Below, in pieces: positions 21,909 to 33,195 of a stretch of DNA of 64,000 nucleotides. The notes below the pieces were generated by a model, which saw only the letters and a program-made list of their open reading frames with translations, made no database searches and had not been told where the DNA came from. The position numbers and the translations under genes were made by a program. The stretch is from Mycoplasmoides pirum ATCC 25960. GTDB lineage: Bacteria; Bacillota_I; Bacilli_A; Mycoplasmatales; Mycoplasmoidaceae. The stretch spans positions 155,281-219,280 of the forward strand of contig NZ_JMKZ01000002.1 in NCBI RefSeq assembly GCF_000685905.1, given 5' to 3'. Numbering within the stretch: position 1 is the stretch's first letter; every line of letters starts with the position of its first letter.

Positions 21909-23243
21909 TTAGTTAATTTTTTTACATTTTAAGCACATTTGTTTCAAAAAAATAAATAGTTTTTTTCTAAGATATGTTGTTCCATAAATTATTAACGTAA
22001 CAACAATAGATGTTGGCAACAAAGATCAACCTCATCAATTTTTATTTATAGCTTCTCCTAAAATTAATGTTTCATTGTTGTTAATATACACATCTTGATT
22101 CAAAATTATTTTTAAAAACAAAATACCATATATCATTCTTGTAGATATTCCAACTAGCATAAATTGATCTGGAATATATTTTTGATTCTTTTCATTAAAA
22201 ACATTCATTTTATTAACAAATGATGAAGGCATTTTATATGATTTATATTGAGCACATATATTTAAAAATAAATATGAAAGAATTATTATTGGTATTGTAC
22301 AAATTCCTGCTCCCAAATAAAATACATTAAAATTGTTTGGTAAGTTTATATTTTTACCTAAGTCTTTAAGAACAAAATCTAATGTTGTTTCTATAGAAAA
22401 AAAAGATATAACTAAAATAATAAATATCGTCAATGCTATTTTTCAAGGAATTATTTTTGTGTACTTTCTAATATAAAAACCAAAAATAAACAAAAAAGAA
22501 ATTTGAATTCAATTTGTAAACATATTTACATTTTGAAATCATGGAAGATTATTTCGAAATTGAGGGATAGAATTAAACAAACTACTTCACGTTGATAAAA
22601 AACAAGAAATAAAACCTAAAGCAAAAACAAAAATAGTACAATTCGAATATTTAATTTTATTCATAAAATTAAAAATGAATGGTGCTAACAAAATGAAAAA
22701 AAAGAATGTAACTACAAATGTGGTGCCCAATATATAAAAATTTTGTGTTGAAATTAAACTATATAGAAAAATAAATCCATATCAATTATTAGAATTATTA
22801 GATCATCCATAATTTATTTCATATAACAAATTATTAGAATTTTGGCTTTTATATAACTCTAAATTTCCAGTATTTTGAATTATTGCAAAAGATATCAAAC
22901 CTACTATTATTATTAAAAATGCATAAAAGTAATATGACAAATAATATTCTTTAAAATTTTTAATTCAATTTTTTCATGATATGTGGTATTTTGTATAAAA
23001 ATCATAACCAATTATAAAACCTGAAGTAGTTAATCCAATGTTTACACTGGGATATCAAAATAAATTTAAAAAAATTTTGAATGATTCACTATAGTTAGGA
23101 ACAAATTGCAATAAAACTATACTAATTATTGATGATAGTGATAAATAAATTCTTGCAAAATTTAAAGCTTTTTTATTAGGATTTTCATGAGTTGATGAGT
23201 AAGAATCATATCAACTATGATTTTTAAAAAGCTTTAAACTCAT
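21909..23243 (-). CDS. Probable integral-membrane acyltransferase (family 3-like)
   Basis: 444 residues, about ten TM helices, 15 or so Trp codons as TGA. The N-terminal half has ARIYLSLSSI, then NIGLTTSGFIIGYDF near residue 70 and KNWIKNFKEYYLSYYFYAFL near 90. These resemble the acyltransferase_3 pattern (a short conserved loop ending SGFLI, then a basic stretch before the next TM). That assignment is inference; a polymerase or flippase is possible. Start ATG 23243 with AAGGA upstream. Neighbours are a glycosyltransferase (155 bp away) and an OsmC-like gene 16 nt upstream. Confidence 0.5.
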
Positions 23244-23259
23244 AAATTTTCCTTAAAAA

Positions 23260-23700
23260 TTATTTAATAACATGAATAATATAATTCAATTTTGTTTTCT
23301 TCAATTGTTCTATTGTGGAATGTACAGGGCATCTTTTTTGCGTATATTTAATAAAATTTGAAATTTCTTCAGTTGTATTATTTGCTTGGATATAATAATG
23401 AATTGTTATGTTTCTTATTCCATAATAGCCATCTAATGGTTCATCTTCATGAGTACTTTCAATTACAATTTTTGCATTTAATAATTTTATATTTTGCTTT
23501 TCTGCATAAGATTTCATTATTAACAAATGACATGAAGCTAGACTATTTAATCAAGCTGCAATAGGAGACATTCCCTTTAACTCCACATCATTTTTACGAA
23601 TTATTTTGTGATCAATTGGAAATGAAAAATTATTTTCTGTATTTAAAGTGCTGCCATCTTCACATAAGAATGTTTCACTTTTATAATTATGAATTGACAT
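23260..23700 (-). CDS. OsmC-like protein
   Basis: Family of small peroxide-reducing or redox-related proteins. 146 residues: N-terminal strands, SPIAAWLNSLASCHLLIM near residue 55 (the P..LL.AL..C helix with one conserved Cys), and the second Cys in QKRCPVHSTIEQLKK near 125. Both redox cysteines are therefore present. Start ATG 23700 with AAGGT upstream; divergent from the aminopeptidase. Confidence 0.75.
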
Positions 23701-23753
23701 TTTTTCTGTACCTTACATTGCTATCTAAGTAAAATATATTATTTATAATAACA

Positions 23754-23759
23754 TAAATT
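23754..23759 (+). promoter_or_regulatory. Candidate -10 box of pip
   Basis: TATAAT 20 nt upstream of ATG 23779. The transcript would start only about 13 nt before the ATG, and no Shine-Dalgarno is seen. Confidence 0.4.
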
Positions 23760-23778
23760 TAGTTATTTTGAAAAATAT

Positions 23779-24738
23779 ATGTTTAACAATAATATGAAAA
23801 AAGAAATAAAACCTAATAAAAAAGGTTATTTAAAAGTTGATGATATTCATAAAATTTATTGAGAACAATGAGGTAATCCAAATGGTATACCTGTTGTTTA
23901 TTTACATGGCGGACCAGGCGGTTCTTTTAGTTATAGTTCAACTAGGTTTTTTAATTTAAAAAAATACTGTGTTACTTTATTTGATCAAAGAGGTTGTGGA
24001 AAATCGCAACCAAAATTTTCTTTAAAAAATAACACAACACAAAATTTAATAGAAGATATTAATAAATTAAGAATTTTTCTAAAAATTGAAAAATGATTAG
24101 TTTTTGGTGGAAGTTGAGGCTCAACTTTGGGCCTAGCTTATGCAATAAAATATTTTAATAATGTAACAGGATTAATATTGAGAGGAATTTTTTTAGGAAG
24201 GCCTAAAGATTGAGATTGATTAATTGAATCTAATGGAATTGCTCAAATGTTTCCTGAAAAATATAATATGTTTATCAAAAATATTCCGCTAGAAAAACAA
24301 AAAAATATTAAAGAATGATATTACAAGAAATTAAATTCAAAAAATAAAAATGAACAAATTATTTTTGGAACTCAATGAAGCAAGTGAGAAACTAGTTTAT
24401 TATTTTTTAATAAAGAAATTAATTTTACTTCTAATCCTAAAGATGATTATCAAATTGCATTAATGGAATGTCATTATGCTATTAATAACACTTTTTTTGA
24501 TGATGAAAATTACATTTTAAATAATGTTCATTTAATAAAAAATAAACCATGTTGATTAATTCATGGCGAATTCGATTACATTTGTCCGCCATCAAATGCA
24601 TATGAATTAAATAAAAAAATGAAAAACTCTAAACTTATATACGTAAAAAATTCTGGTCATAGTTCTAGTGAACCAAAAATTTTTAAAACTTTAAAAAAAG
24701 TTACAAACGAATTTGTTAATTTAATAAAAGTTTTTTAG
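23779..24738 (+). CDS. pip: Prolyl aminopeptidase (S33)
   Basis: Alpha/beta hydrolase that removes N-terminal proline from peptides, useful to a peptide-scavenging parasite. The oxyanion motif HGGPGGS is near residue 45, the nucleophile GGSWGST near 115, the acid in HGEFDYICPP near 265, and the His in NSGHSS near 295; DQRGCGKS precedes the nucleophile as in the family. 319 residues from ATG 23779, or 314 from ATG 23794; neither has a Shine-Dalgarno. The 3' end overlaps the convergent gene by 23 nt. Confidence 0.92.
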
Positions 24739-25057
24739 ATTTTATTAAAAACATTAATGTGCTAAATCAAAAGAAAAAGAAGATTGATAAAAAACCTCAA
24801 ATCATTTTAAAATTGTAAACTTTTTTATCTAGTTTTTGATTTGGCAAAGTAAAAATCATAACAACATCAATTATATGAATAATAACTGCCAAAGCAATTA
24901 ATAAAAAACCAATAATTTCAATTGATTTAATTTGATATGAAAATCCAAATCCCAAAAAGAAAGCCGAAACAATTAAAGAAATAATTGCAACAATTCATGA
25001 ATATAAAATTGTTTTTCGTCTTTCAGCAATAGTTATGTTATTTTTTAAAATTTTCAT
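24716..25057 (-). CDS. Small three-TM membrane protein
   Basis: 113 residues, not recognised. Three TM helices (residues about 20-42, 48-68 and 87-105), a short basic N-terminus (AERRKT), Trp encoded by TGA. Its last 23 nt overlap the convergent pip gene, so its 3' end is inferred from the frame only. Confidence 0.5.
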
Positions 25058-25137
25058 TTAAATGACTTTCACATATTTTCTTTATTATTAATTATAAATT
25101 AAACATTATTAAATACTTAAATAATGTTTATAAAAAT

Positions 25138-25172
25138 AAAAAATAACACGTTTGTACGCGTGTTATTTTTTT
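25138..25172. terminator. Intrinsic terminator
   Basis: Inverted repeat 25138-25150 and 25159-25172 (stem core AATAACACG/CGTGTTATT, 8-nt loop) flanked by A and T runs. It lies just after the stop of the 1037-residue surface protein (minus strand) and can act in both directions. Confidence 0.8.
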
Positions 25173-25186
25173 TAAATATTAATAAT

Positions 25187-28100
25187 CTATTTTATAGTCG
25201 GACCTTTTGGAGGATAAGATTTATCAAATTTATTTGAGGGCGGTGCTTTGTAGGTTGGTTTAATATTGGAATTTGGTGTTGTAGGTTTCTTAATATTATC
25301 TACAGGCTTACTAAATTTAATTGATGAAGGTTTCATTTTACTAGATTTATTTTCCAATAAACTTGATTGTTGTTTATCAAGTTTTGTACTTAATTTTTTA
25401 AATACACTTCCTACTGCAACTGTTAAAGTATCTATTTGTTTGTGTGAAGTTTTAAATTGTCTTTCAACAGCTTTACGATTTTTTCGCATAGGTATACCAA
25501 TTGCTAAACCTAAAATTATAATTAGAGCAACAGCAACAGTAATACCAATTATTAAATACATTATTGTGTTATCAGTCAAATTAGATGGAAACACATTGTT
25601 ATAACTAAATATTGATCCATTTCCTTGTGAAGTATTACCGATTGTCAAAGCAACTTCTCCTTGTGGCATTACAGCAACAGTTTGAAATGAAATAGAATTT
25701 GCATTCACATTAAAACTATAAATTCTTAGTAAATATGTTGTGTTTGGATCTTTATTATCTATACGTTGAATAATCAAATTAAAATACTTATTTTGAAAAC
25801 CATCGAAATCATTTACATACATATCATTCATATCACTTACTGTTGATGAATTTAAAACAGGATCATTAACAATTGTATTAGGTTCAACATATCAAACAAT
25901 TGCTTCTACTGAAATAACAAATACATTTTCATAATTTGCTTCTCATGCATTAGCAGTATTTTTGGCAATTACATTAGACAAATCAGTTTTTTTAATCGTA
26001 AACCCTATCAAATTCAAATTGTTATATCTTATAAGTTCATTAATTGATATGTCATTTTCTGAAGTTTTAGTAACAACAAATGATGTTTGAATTGAACTAT
26101 ACAATCCATCTACACGTGGACTATTAACAAATAAGTTTTTTAATTGATCACTGTTATATGTTGAACTAATTGTTGATATAGAAAGATTTTTTTCAGTTTG
26201 TGTAAATTCAGAATCATCTTTTAATGGTTGATAGCCTAATTCTTTAGGAGAAAATGAGCTTATAACTTTACCTAAATTGTTAAGAGTAGTAGATTGAATA
26301 GAATATATTTGACTATCTGGTAAATCAGAATTAATATTTATTAAAAATCCATTTAATTTACCTTGACCTCCGGGATTTAAAATATAACTTGGTTCTAATA
26401 ATGGAATGGTTGGAATATAGTAAATATAATTTACATTTTCTATTAATTGACGAGATAAAATATCAGTTGCTCAAGAATCAGAAACTATGTTATTTCAATT
26501 GAAAACAAATGAATATATATTTTTATTTGTAATTACACTCAAGATTTTAGTTTCATTATCATATGCAAATTTAATCATCGAATTATTCAAATTATAATAA
26601 GAATCTGTTAAAACCATTTGACCTTTTAAATCAATCGCTAAACCCATTTGATTAGTATTCGTTGTAAACACAAAAACATTATTAGTTAAATCTAAAAGTT
26701 TTAAATAAGGACTTTTAGCTCACAAACGTGATATTGTGCTACCCAAAAAAGGAATAACGTTATTATCTGCATAAGATATATATATGTTTGCACTATTATA
26801 TTGAGTTGGATTTATAGAAAAATAGTCAAAACTATGGATTGTGTATGCATCAAAAGAATTATTTGTTGTTCAAACTTGACGTGCCAATAATGAATAGTAT
26901 TTTTGTTCTAATTTATTGTAGTAAGTTCCAACAGTTGTCATTCAAATTGAATTACCTACTGCATAATTTCTATTAACAGATCAAAAACCATAACCTACTC
27001 AATTTTTAGAAATATCTGGTTTGAATAAAAATCATCCAGGAACAACATTCAATGATCCGTGTCCGGGACGTGTCATACCACCAGACATTATTGAAATATT
27101 ATCATTAGTAGGTGGTGCTGAATCAGGTTTATAATCTAACATAAAAGCTAAAGACATAGCTGCTGGAATCGTCAATTGATCTTCATCGGGTGCTAAAGCT
27201 ATTTCACCATTAGGTTTAAGGATACTATATGAACTTCTAGTTACACCATCTTCTACTAAATAAGGAGTTGTTTTATAAGTTGAAATAGCGCCTTTAATCA
27301 TTGGAACTAATATTTCATCATAAAAATATTCTATGTACCCAATTGATGAAACTTGTGCATTGTGAATGTTATTGTAATAAGCATATAAATTTCCTAGAGA
27401 AGTGTCAGAACCAAGATATGAAGAAATTAATGCAAATTCATCTAAATCACCTGAGGTGTTTGCATATTTATATTGGAAAAGTTGACCATAAAATAAATAT
27501 TGTAAATAACCAAAACTATTAAAAGTTGCATTAGAACCATAATTTGTTTGTTGAAGAAGATTACTTGCAAACAAACCTGATTTTGTAAAAAATTTTAAAC
27601 CACCATTATATGTTGGTTCGTCATCAAAATTAGGGTATGGAAAATCATACATAGGGTCAGTTTGATTCGGAGTAATTATTCCATTTACTACATGCAATTT
27701 AAATATTTTTATAGAAGGTGCATCTACTAAATTAGCAGTCACAACTTCTGAATAATCTGTTTTAGTTGGATCATAACCTACATATACTTTATTTAAAGCT
27801 TGTGCAATATTATTTATTCCAGCTAAGACAAAAAATGTATTAATATCAGGTCCAGGAATTATATTAGTTGTGTAATTAAGTTGATAATCAGGTCCTTCTG
27901 GAATTGTTCAGATACTAATTATGTTGTAGTTTTTATCTACTGATGCAATACCATAAATAGTACCTGATGTTCCGGGTTGAGAAATTAAGACCAAATTATT
28001 TCCAGTTAAATTATTATTTTCATCATAAAGTTCTAAAGATTCAAAACCATTTATTGGGTTAGTTCTTATTTGAACATTTTCAAAATTTGTATCATCATTT

Positions 28101-28300
28101 TCAACATTAGTTACATCATTATTTTTAAACTGTGAAATTGAATTATTTAAAGAATTGTTTGTTGAAATACTACCTATAGCAGCACCAATTCCACCAATTA
28201 ACATAGCCGAAAAACTTACAGCTGTTATAAACAAAGCTGATTTATTTTTTGTTTTAATATGTGCTTTATTTGAATTAATTAATCCCTTTTTATTTTTCAT
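25187..28300 (-). CDS. Large surface protein with C-terminal TM and shared tail
   Basis: 1037 residues once TGA is read as Trp. It has an N-terminal signal/anchor (SALFITAVSFSAMLIGGIGAAIGS near residue 20), no lipobox Cys, then an extracellular region of about 870 residues rich in Asn, Tyr and Ser with no family I recognise. Near residue 905 a TM helix (IIGITVAVALIIILGLAIGIP) leads into a cytoplasmic tail with KQIDTLTVAVGSVFKKLS and a Lys/Pro/Ser-rich end. TM and tail align with the LRR protein at 15963. Start is ATG 28300, but the frame stays open upstream through TGA-Trp codons to a TTG at about 28369, so a longer N-terminus is possible. Confidence 0.75.
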
Positions 28301-28426
28301 ATAATTAACACTTCAAGAGTGTCATCCTTTTTTATTAACAAATTTAATTGCTTTAAATTTATTTCTCAATTAACTTTGTACAAAAAGTATATTCTTAATT
28401 AAAAGGCGATTGTTAAATATGCTTAA

Positions 28427-30703
28427 TTATTTTTTAAGAAGGTATTGATTTTTTAAAGTTAGTTCCATATTTTTTAATTCATTTGTCAACAATTCAATTA
28501 ATGTGTTTAATTCTTTTTTAGTTTTTTTACTAAGTTTTTCCAGAAAAGATTTTAATAACAAAACTTTATTATCATCTGTGTTTGAAACAATCAAAAATAT
28601 TTCTAAATTTTCAGGTAAATCTTTTTTGCTAAATTTGTCAATAAGATTTAAACCAAATTTTTCTACTGCAATCATTGCTCTTACATCATTTTCACAATAT
28701 TGACATAAATCTTCAGATAATTTTTTTCATTCTTTATCACTAATTGCTTCAAAATATCTTAAACTAGTTAAAGCTTGTGCTCTATCTCCGCGTTGAACAT
28801 TTAAGGATTTATAACTTTTTGTTTTAGTTTCATCTAAAATTTTTTGTGGAATTAATTCCAAAACATTTTTAATACTATAATATCCATATAAATCTTTTAA
28901 TCATATATGTCAAACTTGATTATTAATATTAAATCAGTTTGCTAAATCATATAAATTTGCAACTATAGCATCAATTTTTTTATTATATTCTTCATCTTGT
29001 AAATAATCTTTTAATTCAAGTAATCTACTTTTTTCAAAAGATGCATTATAAACAATATAGTCATATTCAAAAGCATTGTCAACATATAAACTATCAACTA
29101 CTTTTTTAAAAAAAGATAAATTTATGTCCCTTGGGTCAACTATTAAATTTTGACATTCAAATTTATTGGTATTATCATTTTTTATTATTGAACATTGCGT
29201 AATAATTTGTGCATATGGAAATGAGTTATCTATAGCTCTAATAGATGGATTTATAGTCTCAAAATCAAAGTATATTTTTTTTTGTTTTAAATGAGGAAAA
29301 TCAATCAAATCATTCAATAAATATTGAAGATTTTCATAACTATTAAAAGGGTAATTTAATATTTGAAATCATAAAGCTTCTTTTTTAGTTCAATTAAAAT
29401 AATTTTCTTTTGATAATGAATTAGTATCTACATAAGTATAATCAATTTCGAATATCGAATCTTTAGTTTTATTTCTTCATAAATCAAAATTAAAAAAATT
29501 TAAATTGTTTTCCTTAAATTCATTTAAAAAAAATTTGTAAAAATTAATTAGCAAAGGTAAGAATTTTAAATTTAAAAAAAAATTTAAAGAAATTTGAGAA
29601 TTATTTTTGTACTTATTTACAAATTGAAATGCTTTTTCAAAACTAATAACTTTTCCCGAATATAAAAAAATTTCATTATCTAGTCCTCAAACTTGTCTAA
29701 CTTGCTTTTGATATGAAAATTTATCTCAATATGAATCGAATTTAGAAGTAAATGGTACAGCTAAATTATTTGAAATATTTGTACTATTAATTTCATTAAT
29801 GATTTCTCAAAAATTATCAACTATATTTTTATATTCTTTTAAAAAATCTACATATTTTAAAGAAATTTTATTTAATTTATCTACATTAAGTAACATTTCA
29901 AAATCTAAAAATTTTTTGCCTTTAATAAGATTATTAATTTCAATAAAATTTTTATTTGAAAAATTAGAATTTAATTTTTTATCATCACTTTTATCATATC
30001 TTTTAGAACTTTTAGTTAATGAAACAAGATTTGTAACACTAAAAGAAATGTGTCCTTTTGGTTTACGTTCTTTAGCAAACAAAAACAAAGATGCGTTTTT
30101 TAATGGAATATTATGTTTGGTAATTTCTATTTGAAAATAAAAATTTAATAAATCTGATCTTTTTGTTCCTGTTGAACTTTTAGCAAAAAAGATTTCGTAA
30201 TCTTTTTTAAAACTAACAATTGCAATTGGTTTAGCTATTGCATTATTATATATGAAAACAGGATTTAAAAATAATGTTGGTTCTTTAACTTTATCAATAA
30301 AATCTTTAATTTTTTTATATTTATTTTCTAAAGTAAATTTTTCTGTAGGAAACATTTCATCAAAGTCAACAACATTAAAAATATTTAAAGACTGTTTAGA
30401 GAAATTAATTAAGAAGTTAATTAATTTTTCATAAATAATTTTTCCTTCAATTATTTTAGGATTTGAGTTGCTTGATAATTTAATATCATTCGAATTTAAA
30501 TATATATCTAAAGGATCAAATTCAATATATTCATCTAAATCTTGTTCAACATCAAATGTGATTGATTTGCCTTTATTATTTTTATTATATGAATTAAAAA
30601 TACCCTCAATTTCATCGTTATTTAAGTATCAAAATGATGAAGGCCTATTAAAGTAATTAACAAAATCATTTTTTGAAACAAAATTTAATTTTTTAAATGA
30701 CAT
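28427..30703 (-). CDS. DUF2779 domain protein (RNase H-like nuclease fold)
   Basis: 758 residues, cytoplasmic. The middle contains QKKIYFDFETINPSIRAIDNSFPY near residue 470, the DUF2779 hallmark (acidic DFE start of an RNase H-like fold), followed by FEYDYIVYNASFEKSRLLEL and, near 665, a CQYCENDVRAM segment. Residues 1-300 hold a region that may be RecB-like (FFAKSSTGTKRSDLL). Function in mycoplasmas is unknown; a DNA or RNA nuclease is likely from the fold. The ATG shares a base with the fmt stop. Confidence 0.7.
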
Positions 30704-31641
30704 TAAAAAAAATTATCTCCAATATTAAAAGGAAATTTACCATTATAATTTACAATATTTGTTTGCTTTTTTCCTGGAATTAAAAATTCAAAAACATGAA
30801 CACAACTATTTGGATCATTTGATTGAATACATATATATTTTTTTTCTATTAAATTAATTGTTCCTGGTTTTGAGTCAAATTTATGTTGTCCTTCAAAAGC
30901 ATTAAAGAATTTAAAAATTTTATTGTTTTTATAATAACTATATGTTCCGGGTTTTGGAGAAAAAGCTTTTATATGTTGAATAATTAGTTTGCCAGAAGAA
31001 TTTCAATTGATTTTTTCTTGCTCTTTAGTTAAAACAGGAGCATAACTTTTTTTTGAATCATTTTGATCAATTCAAGTAATTTGATTTGAAATTATTTTGT
31101 TCAAACAATCAACTAAAATTTTAGGAGCTTGTTTGATGACTTCATTCATTAAATCACCTGCAGTTCAATTTTTATCTATATCAAAAACATTTTGAAAGCA
31201 ACATGGTCCTGCATCCATTTCTTTAATTAATTTAATAATAGATATTCCAGTTTTGTTGTCATTATTTCAAATAGCATGTTGAATTGGGGCACCACCACGA
31301 TATTTTGGTAATAATGATGGATGAACATTTATAATTCCATGTACAAATAAATCACGTATCTGTTTAGGCAAGAATTGCCCATATGCTACGCAAACACCAA
31401 TATCTGGTTTTAATTTGTTTAAAAATTGACACATGTCAATTATTTTTTCAGGTTGCAAACAAATAATATTATTTTTTAAAGCAATATTTTTTACTTCAGA
31501 AAACAAATTATTTTTTTTTGCTTTCGGATTATCAGGTTGACATACGATAGCTAAAACTTCAAAATTTTTGTTGTTTAGTATTTCTAATAAACAATTTGAA
31601 CTTAATGTTGTTGATCCAAAAAAAATGATTTTTGTAATCAT
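30703..31641 (-). CDS. fmt: Methionyl-tRNA formyltransferase
   Basis: Formylates initiator Met-tRNA. The N-terminus IIFFGSTTLSSNCLLEIL and the catalytic block INVHPSLLPKYRGGAPIQHAI near residue 105 (Asn and His of the active site) are clear, with KLIKEMDAGP near 140. 312 residues, four or so TGA-Trp. Overlaps the DUF2779 gene by one base (TAATG). Confidence 0.95.
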
Positions 31642-31648
31642 AAATGTT

Positions 31649-32752
31649 TTAGTTAATATCTATAGTTCCTGGCGGAAGAAATCTATTCGTTTTTTCTAAA
31701 TTTTTTGAATCATTTCTGTTTAAATCGTTATCTCTTGAAAAATCACTTGTTCCTGGAGGTAAAGCTTTTGTATCATGTTTTATTCGTTTTGAATCTGAAT
31801 TACTATGTTCTCTTGTGCCGGGAGGCAATGATTTTGTATCACGTCTGTTTCTTCATGATCTAGTATCACTAGAATGTTCTCTTGTTCCTGGAGGTAATGA
31901 TTTTGTGTCACGTCTATTTCTTCATGATCTAGTATCATTAGAATATTCTTGTGTTCCGGGAGGCAATGATTTTGTATCACGTCTGTTTCTTCATGATCTA
32001 GTATCACTAGAATGTTCTCTTGTTCCTGGAGGTAATGATTTTGTTGATCTATCCACACCATTTAAATTTGTAGTTCTTGAGTCACCACTAGAATTTTCAT
32101 CAAATGAATTTTCATAATTGTAATCAACATAACGAGATTTTTTTGCATTTCTTTTTGCTTCTTTAGCAGCTTTTTGTTTTTTAATTTTTGCAATTCTAAT
32201 ATCTTCTCTTCTTTTTAATGGTTCAATTCATTTGAATTCTGTGTTGAAATCTTTTAATCCATTTATAACAATAACGCGTCTAGTTGGTGATTTTTTATCA
32301 CCTGTCATTTTTTGAATAACTTCTGCTTCAAAAATTCTTGGTTTATCCATTTCTTGTGTTTTGGGATTTTTTGTTACAAAATAAATACAATAAAGTTCAC
32401 GATTAGCTTCTTTGGTTCTAGATGCTTTATAACGTTTTATTGCTTTTTTATCTAAATTATTTTTTCTTATATATGCTTCAGTTTCAGCATTAAAAGCTTT
32501 ACGAATTCTTTTTTCTTGTAATGGATTTGGACGTTTAGCAACAAAAGAATAAACAACCTCTTTTCCATTTTCATTGTTTTCAGCAAGAAATTTTTTGATT
32601 GTTTGTCAAACCTCATCCTTTTTAGCTTTTTTTGGTGTTCCATCAAATCCATTTGCAGCATTTTTCTTTTTACGTTTTGAAAAAAAGTAGATTACTGCTA
32701 CAATTGGAATGATAAGAATTAATATTGAAAATAACGAACTTTGATTACCCAT
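31649..32752 (-). CDS. Membrane-anchored protein with LPPGT tandem repeats
   Basis: 367 residues. An N-terminal TM helix (SLFSILILIIPIVAVIYFFS) is followed by a very basic stretch, so the body is probably cytoplasmic. Residues about 70-200 form a small basic domain that resembles the mycoplasmal DUF5385 group (not certain). The C-terminal 120 residues are repeats: three 23-residue copies of TKSLPPGTREHSSDTRSWRN followed by RRD, plus diverged ends, and the protein finishes with a final LPPGT. No signal or lipobox. It lies 7 nt upstream of fmt. Confidence 0.75.
31739..32050. repeat. 69-bp tandem repeats
   Basis: Three 69-bp copies at 31808-31876, 31877-31945 and 31946-32014, a diverged copy at 31739-31807 and a partial one at 32015-32050. 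The first and third copies are nearly identical and differ from the middle one by a few bases. The unit is a multiple of three, so copy-number change keeps the frame. Confidence 0.9.
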
Positions 32753-32900
32753 AAATTTTGTATATTCACTTCTCTTAAATTAGATAAAAAAATAAGTATT
32801 AGATAATTTTTATAATTAAATTAAAATATTTTTTTGTTATTATTATACACATAAATAATATTTATTTATTGGAGAATGTTTTAAACATAATATAGAAATA

Positions 32901-33143
32901 ATGGCAAATATTAAATCAAATACTAAGACTTTAAAGAAGTCAACTAAAAAAAGAACTGTTCACAAAGGTGAAAAAACAACTCTTAAAAATCAAGTAAAAC
33001 AAGCTAAAACTACAGCTGACAAAAAAACTGTATCAAAAGTTCAATCAACTGCTGATAAATTAGCTAAAAAAGGTACAATTTCTAAATCTAAAGCTAATCG
33101 TACTAAATCTAAAACTGCTAAAGTTGCAAACAAAAAGAAATAA
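32901..33143 (+). CDS. rpsT: 30S ribosomal protein S20
   Basis: 80-residue, Lys/Thr-rich protein starting MANIKSNTK, with the S20 C-terminal pattern DKLAKKGTISKSKANRTKSK (family: DKAAAKGIIHKNKAARLKSR). S20 binds 16S rRNA early in assembly. GGAG lies far (about 26 nt) upstream and precedes a tiny ATG-TTT-TAA; the ATG at 32901 itself has only a weak site. Confidence 0.88.
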   Translation: MANIKSNTKTLKKSTKKRTVHKGEKTTLKNQVKQAKTTADKKTVSKVQSTADKLAKKGTISKSKANRTKSKTAKVANKKK

Positions 33144-33163
33144 TTATTTTTTTGAGTTATCAT

Positions 33164-33193
33164 ATTGCACTATCTTGCACAAGATAGTGCAAT
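33164..33193. terminator. Bidirectional terminator between rpsT and the amidohydrolase
   Basis: Perfect 13-bp stem (33164-33176 and 33181-33193; core GCACTATCTT) with GCAC loop and T-rich flank on both sides. It ends convergent rpsT and the minus-strand amidohydrolase, whose stop is at 33198-33196. Confidence 0.9.
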
Positions 33194-33195
33194 TT

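Noticed and set aside
31649..32050. LPPGT as a sortase signal
   Set aside because: Sortase needs LPxTG followed by a TM and a basic tail at the C-terminus. The motif order differs, repeats internally and mycoplasmas have no wall.
31815..32117. Plus-strand open frame with repeated VPGGNDFVSRLF
   Set aside because: It is the antisense reading of the tandem repeats in the minus-strand gene; it has no ribosome site and no other support.
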